Below, one piece after another: positions 46,674-56,240 of a stretch of 64,000 bases of DNA. A program made the translations under genes and the position numbers. The notes below the pieces were generated by a model that was not told the origin of the DNA, ran no database searches, and saw only the letters and a program-made list of their open reading frames with translations. The number at the start of each line of letters is the position of its first letter. Position 1 is the stretch's first letter. This DNA comes from Branchiostoma floridae (Eukaryota > Chordata > Leptocardii > Amphioxiformes > Branchiostomatidae): assembly GCF_000003815.2 (NCBI RefSeq), contig NC_049984.1, forward strand, positions 21,515,825-21,579,824, in the 5' to 3' direction.

Positions 46674-46824
46674 TCTGTGCGTCAACCAACAACATCCACG
46701 ACAGCGACCAAGCCAGTGTTATTGACCAAGTCACGACGAGTTCAGATTTTTCTTCCATGTCGGATATTCCGGGTTCAGATTGTTCTCTTATGTCCGACAC
46801 AGGAGGCTGTCGCCGATGTGACGA
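46674..46824 (+). CDS. candidate exon, acidic serine-rich, GTAAGT donor
   Basis: One frame reads NNIHDSDQASVIDQVTTSSD, then SSMSDIPGSDCSLMSDTGGC and RRCDE, ending exactly at a GA|GTAAGT donor. Another frame over the same bases (46629-47195) is longer but has shadow-like composition at first; its second half (QCRACQRPPIRNHVGKVV, then helical SFLQQILESSKVKDTMDTAF) looks protein-like and may be the next exon. No family is recognised. Confidence 0.35.
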
Positions 46825-46849
46825 GTAAGTGGAAGAAGTCCCAACGCAT

Positions 46850-47392
46850 CACAAAGAAGGCAACGCCACCCCCACCCCATCTTCCACAGAAGAGGCGCGC
46901 TGCGCGACACCCAGCCTTAGCACAAGATCAGTGCCGCGCTTGCCAGAGACCGCCTATCAGGAACCATGTGGGTAAAGTGGTCGATACGGAGGGCTGTATT
47001 TTGAATATCTCCCAACATAGCTTCCTACAACAGATTCTAGAATCTTCGAAGGTGAAGGACACCATGGACACAGCGTTTGCCAAGGACATACCACAACATT
47101 TAAAAAATAAGATAAAATACGAAAACAAATACCGTTGTTGCAAATATCCACCCTCACCTCACAATATAATGGTTTATTTTTTGTTCAGTTGCTAGCTCTA
47201 GTGTGCTACCAAAGAAAGACACATTACGCAGATACAGTGTGATTCCAGATGCTGTCTACGCTGAAATCCAGAGGAAGTTACAATCAATACTTCCCCAAGG
47301 AACAGCACCGAGGAAGGACATCATCCGGAAAAAGAAAATACTTAGATTTATCGCGGTCCGGCACGGGTAAAACTCGAACCCCGACATCCAGC
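46850..47392 (+). CDS. candidate exons, unknown
   Basis: 46850-47143 reads a basic/proline-rich lead, QCRACQRPPI and a helical part. A second piece follows a TTTTTGTTCAG acceptor at ~47190: SSSVLPKKDTLRRYSVIPDA, VYAEIQRKLQSILPQ and IIRKKKILRF, to a GG|GTAAAA donor-like site near 47369. Both are lysine/arginine-rich, so a DNA-binding role is possible but not shown. The gene structure is unresolved. Confidence 0.3.
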
Positions 47393-47504
47393 CGACAGAC
47401 GTCTGCCAGTGCCAGTGGCTCGCGGCCAACACTAGCACCCCAGGTGCCTGCAGGCCGATTTGAGCTTTAATGAATAAATAATGGTTCAAACAAACCAAAC
47501 TTTC

Positions 47505-47902
47505 GTGACTTTGCTGCGGCACTTCCTACACTTATGCGGCTACAGCAAGACTCAGTATAGCGAACACAGCCTCCGTCTTGGCGGGGCGACGTGGGCCAGT
47601 GACTGTGGAATACCAGCGACCTGATCCAGCTCCAGGGAGACTGGAAATCCAACGCGTACCAGCGCTACACCAGTCACCCCGACCAATCGAATGGGGACAT
47701 CCCTCGCGAATGTGCACACTCCTCTAGAAAAGAGGACACTCCTCGACTTTCAAGGGGACGCTCCTCTGGGCAAGGGGATGTTCCTCCCTCAATTAGGGGA
47801 CGCTCCTCCGGAAATGGTATGTTTACCGGGCATAGGGGACGTCCCTCCAACACCCCCGCCGGCCCGTGGAATCGGCCGAAAACCCGACAAATCCCTTTCT
47901 AG
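47505..47902 (+). pseudogene. tyrosine recombinase C-terminal remnant (Crypton/DIRS-like)
   Basis: The frame from 47505 encodes VTLLRHFLHLCGYSKTQYSE, then EHSLRLGGATWASDCGIPA; after a one-base shift at ~47618 the next frame gives DLIQLQGDWKSNAYQRYT. H-x-x-R followed by GDW-K-S and Y-x-RY is the catalytic signature of tyrosine recombinases, and GGATWA is typical of those in DIRS-like and Crypton-type elements. The frame continues to 47902 with an R/G/S-rich tail (RGRSSGQGDV, RGRSSGNG). Only the C-terminal third is present; the N-terminal catalytic Arg region is missing. It was not visible as one open frame because of the shift. Confidence 0.65.
47725..47860. repeat. irregular RGRSSG-coding repeat
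   Basis: AGGGGACGCTCCTC-type motifs recur at ~47750, ~47796 and, more diverged, ~47703, ~47773 and ~47836. They encode the R/G/S-rich tail of the recombinase remnant. Confidence 0.5.
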
Positions 47903-48115
47903 TTCATCTAAATCACAACATCCAAAACTTTAACCCCGTCAGTGCTCTCGACAAACATGACACCTCGCCAGGTAATGATAGTTTTTGATTAAAAATTGAG
48001 GCATGTTGTAAATAAAGCTGACCGCCGGCAGAACATCACTTCTCTTCAGTGTTTTAAAAGGGCGGCGTATCGCACGCCCGGCAAGCACAACATCGAGTTT
48101 TAGCCTAAATATCCG

Positions 48116-48320
48116 CGTGCTTGTCGAGTTTTAAGGCCTCCCTCCCTAACACACGTACATGGGAGAAGTTTCTGAAACGATGTCAGACGTAGTGTTCTGT
48201 TATGGCCTGTAAAAAGGCCGCGGTGTACTGGAAACGCCCGATAACTACGGTTTACCGTGACAGAGAACCGGGCGCCCGTACATGTGCTGGGGAGGGAAGC
48301 CTGTCTCGACAAGCACACGG
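48116..48320. mobile_element. ~205-bp inverted-repeat element
   Basis: The left end CGTGCTTGTCGAG...GGCCTCCCTCCC...CACGTACATGGG matches the right end CCCGTACATGTG...GGGAGGGAAGCC...CTCGACAAGCACACG in inverted orientation. The loop contains GCCGCGGTGTAC and CCGATAACTACG, of which relatives recur as GCCGCGTTGTAC and CCGAATAACTACG at ~48338-48372. Non-coding. Confidence 0.65.
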
Positions 48321-48403
48321 ATCGGTATCGGGCCATGTAGCCGCGTTGTACAAAAAATCCCGAATAACTACGTCTGATATAACGTCCTTGGTCTGACATC
48401 GTG

Positions 48404-48550
48404 TGAGGTGAGGGAGATAGTGTTGCTTGTGAGGTTAGTGATGAGGTAGGAGGAGGTGAGGGAGATAGTGTTGCTTGTGAGGTTAGTGATGAGGTAGGAG
48501 GAGGTGAGGGAGATAGTGTTGCTTGTGAGGTTAGTGATGCGGTACATGTA
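48404..48550 (+). repeat. 48-bp tandem repeat (3 copies), in frame with the element below
   Basis: GGTGAGGGAGATAGTGTTGC plus TTGTGAGGTTAGTGATGAGG occurs three times with a 48-bp period. In the frame that leads into the ubiquitin-like region it encodes GEGDSVACEVSDEVGG. Confidence 0.9.
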
Positions 48551-48619
48551 GGAGGTGTAAGCGCTAGCCAGGTAAGTACAGATCATAGGAGTAATGTACA
48601 GGGCAGTAATAGGATTACA

Positions 48620-48895
48620 GCTTTGGCTTCGGTGATTTATCTTAATTTTCAAGGTGAAACATATACTCTAGGCACAACTGACCAGTCAATTCAGGTTTGT
48701 AGCTTGCAAAACATGATTAGGGAGTTTTGTGAGCTTGACATTTCATTCAAAAGCCTTTGTTTGGGAGGCACACTTCTGTCCGATGAAATGGACATAGTAG
48801 AAATTTATGATAAAACAGTTAGTGTCATCCAGAGAGGCCCTGCTTCTCAGCCTGTGCCTATTGTAAGAAGTCATCAATCTTTGGAGATTACAGGC
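48620..48895 (+). pseudogene. ubiquitin-like (beta-grasp) domain of the modular element
   Basis: The frame reads VIYLNFQGETYTLGTTDQSI, QVCSLQNMIREFC, SLCLGGTLLSDEMDIVEIY and KTVSVIQRG. Strand-strand-helix-strand order with L-x-x-x-G-x-x-L and a final V-x-V-I-x-R-G matches the ubiquitin-like fold (~75 residues). No C-terminal di-glycine for conjugation is evident, so a structural role is more likely. The call is by pattern only. The natural start is unclear: no ATG lies in frame between the upstream TGA and this region. Confidence 0.5.
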
Positions 48896-50232
48896 ATCCA
48901 CACGGGTGGAATGAAGAACTTAGGAAATGGGTAGATGAAAATACAAATCTTAGTAGCACTGATTGTGTGTGTCGTACTTGTGAGCGTAACTTTCGAGATT
49001 TTTCAAAGAAGACCACCTATACATGTACATCCAAGGAACCTCAAACAATGGTACAGAAATCTTGTTTTTTATCTGAATTCGGATTATGTGACAAATTGTC
49101 AACACATGAAAGTAAGACAATTTTAGCTGATGATATGATGTCTTATATTTCTTCCATTTCTGACTTAGCTGCTGGTTGCATTTCTTTGCCAAAAACTGTT
49201 TCAATGTGTACTTTTCATTATCATCAATTTCATCGATTTCATGATCAAGATAAATGTACACATTGCCATAAGGTAATCAAGTCCCATAAAAGAAAAAGAT
49301 TTTGTCCAAAATTGAACATTTCAGACTCTGCTTTAAAAGTGGTGGAATCAAATTTGTCAGAAGGTTCAATTTTGTGTAACTATTGTTATCAGTGTTTTTA
49401 TAGATCAGGACATCTTTTGAAGAGTGAGGGAAATTTGGAACGACATTTGGATATGTTGAGAAAATTTGAGGAAGAACGCAGCCCCGAAAATTTGCCACAA
49501 ATAGCATAGCGCCAGGTTTCTTGCGCGATTGGAGAAATGTTTCTGGAAAGTAAACCAATACTTCTTGTGGATGCCTATGATCTTTATGTTGAAAATGTTA
49601 ACAAGGTAAACAGAAGCTTTGGAGGCAAAAGGCAAAGTGATGAAACTGACACATTCTAGTACTTTGATTCCCGTTGGCTTTTGGTTGGACTCTGTTATGA
49701 TTTGGGAAACTTTCTTATGATTCACAGAAGTTCAAACACAAAACTTAGTTTAATGTTATACTGTAAAGATTGTGATATTTTAGAATCCCTTCATTTGGCC
49801 CTGTATACTGTAAGAGTAAACTCTCAAAAACATGATCAAGAAATAAAGTTCACTCAATCTTGCTTTTCCTGTATGATAAAAGATGTAAATAAGGATGATA
49901 TCAATTCTGGTCTATTGTCTTCTTTGTTGTATATGAACACTGTGATTCATCAAGAATCCTCAAAATTTATTGGAAGATTTGTCCAGAGTCCAACCTCACT
50001 GCATGAAGTTGACTTGTTCAAAATTGCCAACGAATCAAATCCTGTTGTTTGGAATTTCATTGTTGTGCTGACAATGCAGAAAACCGAAATTTCAATTCAA
50101 GATTTTGAAAGTTTGGACATGAATAAACATTACTTTGGATTTCTTAAGGATGAGACAAGCCATAGTACAGCAAAATTTTTTGAGACGACTTTTCACTACT
50201 TTCCTTATTTTCTTTATTGTCTCAGAAGGCCA
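48896..50232 (+). pseudogene. cysteine-rich zinc region of the modular element
   Basis: The frame begins HGWNEELRKWVDENTNLSS and DCVCRTCERNF, then CTHCHKVIKSHKRKRFC and LCNYCYQCFYRSG: at least four C-x2-C pairs, a likely zinc-binding module of ~150 residues. After a TAG at 49507 the same frame continues (ILLVDAYDLYVENVNK), has a second TAG near 49657, and then runs to 50232 with helical sequence (ISIQDFESLDMNKHYFGFLK). Two stop codons and frame changes at both ends make it non-functional. Confidence 0.55.
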
Positions 50233-51472
50233 ATGTAGTTATCCTTTTCACATGATAAATTCAGAACTGATTTCTTCCTACAGTCAATCTACTGACCTAA
50301 TGCAGCTACTTAATCGCCTCGGTGTGTGCTCTTCCAGTGATACTCATAAAAGATTTATTTCTGGAGTGTTAGATAACTTGACATTGGAAGATAGTTTGCA
50401 TAATTTGACCAAAGATTCTTTTACAGTAGCTTCCATAGACAACATAAATAGTGGTAGCCCCCATGCAGCAGTAACAGGTAGTCCCCGTGGGTGGAACGGC
50501 ACTTCTATTCAAGCTGTCCAACCCAAACCTCAATCTCTTATTGTTTCTAGGCCAAATTTAACTTCTGAATCAGAATCTACTAATAAAGATATTTCCTTAT
50601 GTATAGGTGTAGGTGACATTACTGAAAATGAGGAACCTAAGTCCAAAAAAATTAAACTAGTTTCAAAGTTTAGGCAAAGAAAAAGGTCTCAAACAGAAAT
50701 TGATGCTACTCCATCCCTTACACTACCATCATGTGTGCAGCAGTCTGTAATTCCTTCTGTCAACAGTTCCCTTACTTTGGAACAATTTGGATCTGAAGAA
50801 CAAATCAAATCATCACATATTTTCAACTCTGAAGTGTTCATGTATCAACTGGAAAGATTTATCTCTGATGCAAAAGATTGCTCTCATAAATTACCTGATT
50901 TGAAATGTAAATTATTTTTAGAAAATGACCCAGTTACAGAAAAGTCAAATATTGCATACTTGTCTATAATGAATGAAAATGCTGACTGTAAAGAGACAGT
51001 GTTAAAAGCCATTAAGTTCCTTTACACTTCATTTAATGTTGGGAGTGAGATTGAATATCTGGTTGTAGTAGGAGATGCAAAAACATTTGATCATCTTGTT
51101 AAACTGAAGCATGAGTATGGTCCTACTTTAAGCTGGTTGATTATCTTTCCAGGTGATTGGCACACTTTGAAAAATTACCAGCATGCATTGATGAAAGTGT
51201 ATTGGGAGGGGAGGATTAAAACAGGTCGCCTCTGGTAGAATAAAAGGACATTACTATCGGTTGGCTTGTGCAAACATTTTAAAAGAACCCATAAATTTTT
51301 AGTTCAGGCATGGGAGGCATTTTATAGATGCGAAATTGAATCATTCCTTGAGTATAGAAGAAATTTATCTAATCAACATAAATCAAAGTGCTCTTCATCG
51401 GTTGATAGTATCCTTGATAAGGTACAAACATTTCTGGAGTCTGGACCACACTTTACAGACAGGACTTTATAA
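50225..51472 (+). pseudogene. DUF6589-type RNase H-like core (first part)
   Basis: After a low-complexity S/T/K-rich linker with a basic patch (KKIKLVSKFRQRKRSQ), the frame reads LVVVGDAKTFDHLVKLKHEY and LSWLIIFPGDWHTLKNYQH, ALMKVYWEGRIKTGRLW, a TAG at 51236, and on in the same frame with HKFLVQAWEAFYRCEIESFL. VGDxxTxDH and PGDWHxLKNxQ with the following helix are the hallmark of DUF6589 proteins; the two aspartates fit an RNase H-fold catalytic pair (inference). The frame ends at a TAA inside an 18-bp tandem duplication (51458-51495). Confidence 0.65.
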
Positions 51473-51504
51473 GTAGACAGGACTTTATAAGTAGACAGGA
51501 ATTA

Positions 51505-52980
51505 TTGAAGATTGATTTAAATGGTATAGAGGATGATTTGGCTGAGTTCTGTTCCATTGCTTGTGCCCAAGATGAAGTATTTTTGTTTTGGCATAGATTT
51601 ATTCATGATGATTTTATGGCAAACATTTCTCTATTCATAGCAATAAGATCAGGAAATTGGAATTTGCGTTTGCATTCTTACAAGAAGATGGCCCCTATTT
51701 TCCACGCTTTCGACCATATCACATATTCAAAACTTATTCCACAACATCTGTCTGATATGTTGTCATGCCCAAATTACATTCTGGAATATTTTAAAAATGG
51801 TGGTTTTGTCACAAGCATTAGTGCTAGAAATTTTTCAAATGTTGCATTAGACGAGAGCCATGAGATGCTGATAAACCGTGATACAAAAGGAGTCATTACT
51901 GGACCTAACAAATTTGAAATTGAGGATCTTGTCTTATTCTTACCCTATAGAGCTAAACTAATCAAGCAAGTGAAAGACCAGGTCCTTACCAAATCCAACG
52001 ATAGAACACAAGCTGGAGTCCTGCTATCATTGAACAGGAGAGACAGAATGTTATCTATTACGCCAGCAGAATTGTTGAGGCTAACATTTTCTCTGTTCCT
52101 GTACAAAACAGATCAACCCTTTACAGGAGTTTCTATTTCGAACATTCAAAAGGAAGATTTACTGAAATTCAGGGAAGTTGGTAGGGTGTCCTTTGACACT
52201 TTTATCAAGTTTCGTATTTTGAGTATCCCAAGCACAAAAGCACCTCAAAGGCGAAAGTCTTTAAGAACTTTTTCAGAACCCAAAATGACAAAGTCTAGTA
52301 TTTCTAAATCTGAAAAGGACAAAAAGTTAGTCTTAGAATGTTATCGCAGAGTTGTTTCTTGGTCCCAGAATCAAAATAAGCCCTTATCTGAAATTGCCCA
52401 CCTGTTAGATTTGCCCCAGCTATGTCAGTTTCTGGAGCTGCCTCGTGCTTTATGTGATGCTAATGGTGTCCCTCACAAGGGGACTAAGTCAGCCACCACT
52501 TCTTTTTTCCAGTCTAGATACCCTAGTGCTTTAACTAAAATGTACCCAGTTGGCTTTTCCCCCCAGTGCTCTGTTTTGGAGGGCATGTTTTTGATCAACA
52601 CAGCTCCCTTGGGTCAGCATAGAACTTTTCTTGATTATTCAAATTTTCTGTTTCAAAAATGGGTTTTGCCTTTACTCCTGTCGGGTTGTTATGAAGTCCA
52701 TATAGTATTTGATGACCCAAACAGAAATGGCCTTAGTCCAAAAGATATTGAAAGAAACAGAAGAGACACTGCTTTGGAAAGCGACAATTTGGCATCAATT
52801 GATTCTATTTCTGATATTATACGCACCCCAAAAGACTGGAGAAAATTCATTTCCTCACGTCCAAATAAACGTCTATTGTGTTCTTATTTGTGTTCCTCTT
52901 TACTCACAGTATGTAAACCTCTCTTGAGGCAGCAACAGAAAGTTTTTACAGCTGTGTTTGGCTGCATGCTGCTTCAAGTA
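51505..52980 (+). pseudogene. DUF6589 core (second part) plus PIN-like nuclease start
   Basis: The longest frame (497 aa to 52998). The first half: GNWNLRLHSYKKMAPIFHAF, LIPQHLSDML, FSNVALDESHEMLINRDTKG (conserved LDExHEMxINxxxK, a possible third acidic residue) and FLPYRAKLIKQV. After a basic linker the second half has FSPQCSVLEGMFLINTAPLG, VHIVFDDPNRNGLSPKDIER and NRRD, then SRPNKRLLCSYLCSSLL. VFD...(S)PKD-x-x-R-xRRD followed by NKxxL is the pattern of a PIN/FEN-like region found in related invertebrate ORFs (by recollection). A one-base shift near 52975 moves the end to another frame. Confidence 0.65.
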
Positions 52981-53135
52981 GATACAAACACCTATTGATT
53001 TATTCACCTGATACGGACACTTATCATGTGAGCCTTCCATTTGTGAGGCATACAGATAAAAGAATTGTCATTTTACAAAAAGCTGAACCAAGAAATTGGC
53101 AATGTCTGGATGTGAATGAGTTGCTATCTTGATTT
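52980..53135 (+). pseudogene. PIN-like region, C-terminal end in a shifted frame
   Basis: The frame starting at 52980 reads RYKHLLIYSPDTDTYHVSLP and then ends WQCLDVNELLS before TGA-containing sequence. S-P-D-T-D-x-Y is the acidic motif expected downstream of the region at 52690-52990 and supports the reading of one interrupted protein. Confidence 0.6.
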
Positions 53136-53139
53136 TACA

Positions 53140-53660
53140 AGGACCCTGATCTTTCCTCCATTTCTAGAATTCTACTACCCCATATAATACAGTCACTGTT
53201 TATCGGTAGTCGGTAGTAGTATTTTGTCTGAAGGATTTGATGAGATTATGAAAGTTTGGTTTGGTAATTTGGATAGGCATGTAGGTTTCCAAGTTTGTGT
53301 TACGTTATATTATATTTCAATTGATGTTCAACTTATCTATTAAATTTGTTACAGGCTTTATCAACTACACAGGAGTTGTGAGTATGCTTGGAAATAGAAT
53401 TCACTCTGTTTTGGTTTTAGCTGCCATTGGTTCATCTGTGTTATCTTTTTCTTCCAAGTTGTCCTCTATTCTAGCAATTAAGCAGTTAGTCAGTTATTGT
53501 TTCACGTAACGGTCCCCATATACCTGCCGAGTTTCTTGATGGGTATGGTAGTATACTAAAAAACGTATTAACTGGATTGATTGTGGGCTGGGGAATTGTT
53601 TTTGGAAAACGAGCCTTAATGAGTACAAGTTTGCATGATGATGTGTGCAATTGACTGTCC
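53140..53660. other. possible 3' part of the modular element
   Basis: A frame at 53297-53509 (VVSMLGNRIHSVLVLAAIGS) is hydrophobic and could be decayed downstream sequence. No terminal repeat was found. Confidence 0.25.
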
Positions 53661-53662
53661 AG

Positions 53663-53826
53663 GCCAGCACATTACATCTACGATGAAGTGATTAAAGTGG
53701 ACAACAGAGACGTTGTGTTCAAGGCTGGCTACATTTGCGATGCGTTCTGCCAAGACCTAAAGAAGAATGCATGTGCGTTCTTAAACGGAAAGGGAGGAAC
53801 GATGTTTCTAGGCGTCCTTGACAATG
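53663..53826 (+). CDS. AlbA_2 (Schlafen-type) domain exon
   Basis: The exon runs from a CTGTCCAG acceptor to a GACAATG|GTAAGG donor. It encodes YIYDEVIKVDNRDVVFKAGY, then KKNACAFLNGKGGTMFLGVL and DNG. The order (E/D)xRDxxFKAG ... xxxCAFLNxxGGTxxxGVxDNG is the Schlafen AlbA_2 fold core, known for RNA/DNA handling and seen in SLFN and SLFNL1 proteins. No stop lies inside. It is a single exon of a larger protein; a following exon could be 54079-54190. The origin (host SLFN-like gene or TE passenger) is undecided. Confidence 0.6.
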
Positions 53827-54078
53827 GTAAGGAGATTACTATTGTTCACATCAACACCATGCATTGTAAGGATACAGTTACATGTATGCTCATGAACAAT
53901 TTTACAAATCAGAATAATCAATTATCTAGTATAAATAGCAATACAGAAATAGAATTATGATCATTGTGTGAAGTTATGTATGTAATATGTTGCGCTTTTA
54001 GCTTTTATCTCTGGTGATATTGAAATGACTCCTTATATTTACAGCTGCTGAATATGACAATTAATAACTACTTTTAGA

Positions 54079-54190
54079 CAACATTTGAAGAAAAGGCAGG
54101 GTTCCCATATGAGAGATTGAAGAAGAGGGTTGCTGTTGAGGGAGTAGTAGTACGTGGGGGATATAAGCTCAAAAAACCCTGTCGTCAAAG
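54079..54190 (+). CDS. candidate exon after the Schlafen-type exon
   Basis: Bounded by CTTTTAG and CAAAG|GTGAGT. It encodes TFEEKAGFPYERLKKRVAVE and GVVVRGGYKLKKPCRQR without a stop. Family unknown. It follows the AlbA_2 exon after a ~250-bp intron, but the phases do not join simply, so it may belong to another transcript or an exon may be missing. Confidence 0.35.
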
Positions 54191-54439
54191 GTGAGTATCA
54201 GTGATAGCTACATGGTTTTGCACAAGACACAGGCTGCCACACCAGACCAGCCCGATGGTGAGACAGGCAGTGACTCCGCAGTGAAAGGCCCACGTTCACT
54301 GACTCCTGCTGAAGCATCTATAACCAACAAGTCGTTCCCAATACAAGAGATCAACGGCACTCTACACAGCGCTGCCCCAACCGATAACCAATGATATTTT
54401 TCATCTGCTAAAAGATCGCAAAACTCCTTCTGAACACCT

Positions 54440-54760
54440 ATGCGGATTTATTTGCTGTCGGTTTATATCCCACGTACCATGGTACTTCTGGAAGCTGGAA
54501 AGAAAACACATCAATTCAGCTCTTGGGATGAATTCCTTGCCTGGATGGAGAAGGAAGAGATGAGCAAGTGCTGGTGTGTGTACTTCAGTAAGCACACTGG
54601 AGACACTGTTAGAAATTCTGCCTTGTATCCTTACTATATCTGCCAGTTTGATGGAAGCTAAGAGCGTAATGTTGCCAATGGACAGCCCTCTGGCCAGGAG
54701 GACAAGGACGATTCACAGGACGATGTCTAATGTTGGACTCAGACGATGAGTTCCTCAGTT
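54440..54760 (+). pseudogene. FLYWCH/SWIM-transposon-like N-terminal fragment
   Basis: The frame contains HQFSSWDEFLAWMEKEEMSK and CWCVYFSKHTGDTV, then YYICQFDGS before TAA. An F-x-S-W-x-E-F lead, a beta-hairpin and YYxCxxxGS form the start of a cysteine/histidine domain common in MULE/SWIM-type transposon proteins. The rest is lost to stops within 100 bp. Confidence 0.4.
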
Positions 54761-55119
54761 TTTCACCGGTTTGCCTTGTGAGACATTTGACCGGAGAACA
54801 TCACAACAGGAGTGACAAGCTACATAGAAGGGCAGCTGAAATCGTGGGCCTTGTGTTTGCGGAGGACCTTCATGTTGTATAAAAGTTTTGTCACTGCAGA
54901 AACCTACTGAGTTTAAGTGCCGGGCAGAAGGATGTAACAGAGTGTATGTGCGGCCTAAGCCTAGAGTAACACATTCTCGCCGTGAGTGAGACGGAGAGAC
55001 AGGAAGTTTCTATGCATTATTAGAGACGACATAACTCATCAGAACCACCAATTGCAACGCATGATGCCTGTGACGCAGAGACTGTGTACTGTGGTCCAGG
55101 AAAACCGTTCCCTGAATTT

Positions 55120-55141
55120 TTTTTTTTTTTTTTTTTTTTTG
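55120..55141. repeat. poly(T) run
   Basis: 22 or so T; it may be the tail of a minus-strand retroposed sequence, but no body is recognised. Confidence 0.7.
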
Positions 55142-55199
55142 CCATCTTATGCCTAGGTTACACATAGCCGAATTTGGCTCCCGACTCTCTCCCGACTAT

Positions 55200-55450
55200 G
55201 GTTTAGGAGTGATTCGGGAGCTAGTCGGCTGTAGTCGGCTGGCGTTCGGCTGAGTCGGATGACGTTCGGCTGGTGTTTGGCTGAGTCGGCTGGTGTTTGG
55301 CTGAGTCGGCTGGTGTTCGGCTGCTCCATCCTAATGTTTTGAAATGTTCAAAACATTCGGCTCTGAACGGCAACACTGGAATGGGTCGGTTGGTGGTCGG
55401 CTGGTGTTCGGCACGGTCGGCTAGTGTTCGGTTGGTGTTCGGGAGTAAGT
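55200..55450. repeat. GTCGGCTGGTGTTCGGCT-type repeats
   Basis: About ten irregular copies of a ~20-bp motif (TCGGCTGGTGTTYGGCTGAG). The stretch GGAGTGATTCGGGAG at ~55206 has an inverted partner CGAATCACTCCCGAA at ~55598, so the repeats may lie within a ~400-bp inverted-repeat unit. Confidence 0.6.
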
Positions 55451-55679
55451 CAGCAGTCAAATTAAATCTTAACCACGCCATAAACATTGCTGATTTACTC
55501 CCAGCTTGTTTCCAACTTACCAATGATTTACCCCAAGACCTTAGACAAATCTCTGCTAACTCATTCCCAACCAAAAAGACTATTGCCAGAACGTAGACGA
55601 ATCACTCCCGAACTTCACACGACCGACATCCAGCTAAAAACAAAAAGACCCATAAATGCCGCACTGGAGCTATATGTGA

Positions 55680-56240
55680 TCTAAATTTGATCTCTTGGTG
55701 ATGTTTACAAATAGAACAAACGACGTCAGGGACAAGCGGGATCCAACGGCTGTTACTGAGGGTTTTCGAAAACTCATTCAGACTTCCCGCGATAAGTTCC
55801 CACACACTCCCATAGTTTTCTCCACCATTCCGCCCAGACGTGACTCTAAGCTACAGGAAATTGGTGATCAGGTGAACTCTTTCCTGAACATCGTAGCTGA
55901 AGAGACAAGCTACGTACACGTTACGGACAACAGCAACCTGTCGAACATGGGGACGGTCAAAGAAGCTCTGTATTGCTCAGATGGTTATCATTTGAATAGA
56001 TTCGGAACCCGCATGATGGTCTCCAACATCAAAAGAGTGGTTAACCCCATTATAGGTCTGGGTAACTACACCAGAGCGCAAAGGCAAACTTCCAGTCACC
56101 CCAGGGTCAACGTGCTGTGTCTCCAAGATTCATCCAGCATCCTGCAAATGGTCAGAGGTAACACCCACGTGGTCCCAGGGCCGGAGAATTTCCGCCAACT
56201 GAAGGTCAAGGTCTTCTCCCAAGTTCAATTGAAACAATAG
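55680..56240 (+). pseudogene. SGNH/GDSL esterase-like fragment (LINE ORF1-type)
   Basis: The frame reads FDLLVMFTNRTNDVRDKRDP, then FPHTPIVFSTIPPRRDSKL, VNSFLNIVAEETSYVHVTDN and LYCSDGYHLNRFGTRMMVSN. NDV, S-x-I-PPRxD and DGxHLNxxGxxxxxxN are blocks III-V of SGNH hydrolases. The first block (GDS with the nucleophile) is absent: a TGA precedes the frame at ~55677. Such esterase domains are known in ORF1 proteins of CR1-like LINEs and in TE-linked invertebrate genes. ATG 55701 could start the remaining frame. A proline/glutamine-rich tail ends at TAG 56238. Confidence 0.6.

Larger units (their letters stand above)
48404..53135 (+). mobile_element. modular DUF6589-type element (ubiquitin-like, zinc, RNase H-like, PIN-like), decayed
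   Basis: One plus-strand coding path runs through the region with breaks: frame change ~48895, in-frame TAG at 49507 and ~49657, shift ~50230, TAG at 51236, TAA at 51470 next to an 18-bp duplication plus shift, shift ~52975. In order it holds 16-aa repeats, a ubiquitin-like beta-grasp, a cysteine-rich zinc region, the DUF6589-type core and a PIN-like nuclease region, listed separately. Terminal inverted repeats and target duplications were not found, so calling it mobile rests on the family. I know DUF6589-type proteins as multicopy in cnidarians, molluscs, lancelets and fungi; mechanism is not established to my knowledge. Confidence 0.6.

Noticed and set aside
54191-54394. 67-aa frame after the second Schlafen-region exon
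   Set aside because: It begins at the GTGAGT donor itself and has no domain; most likely intron sequence.
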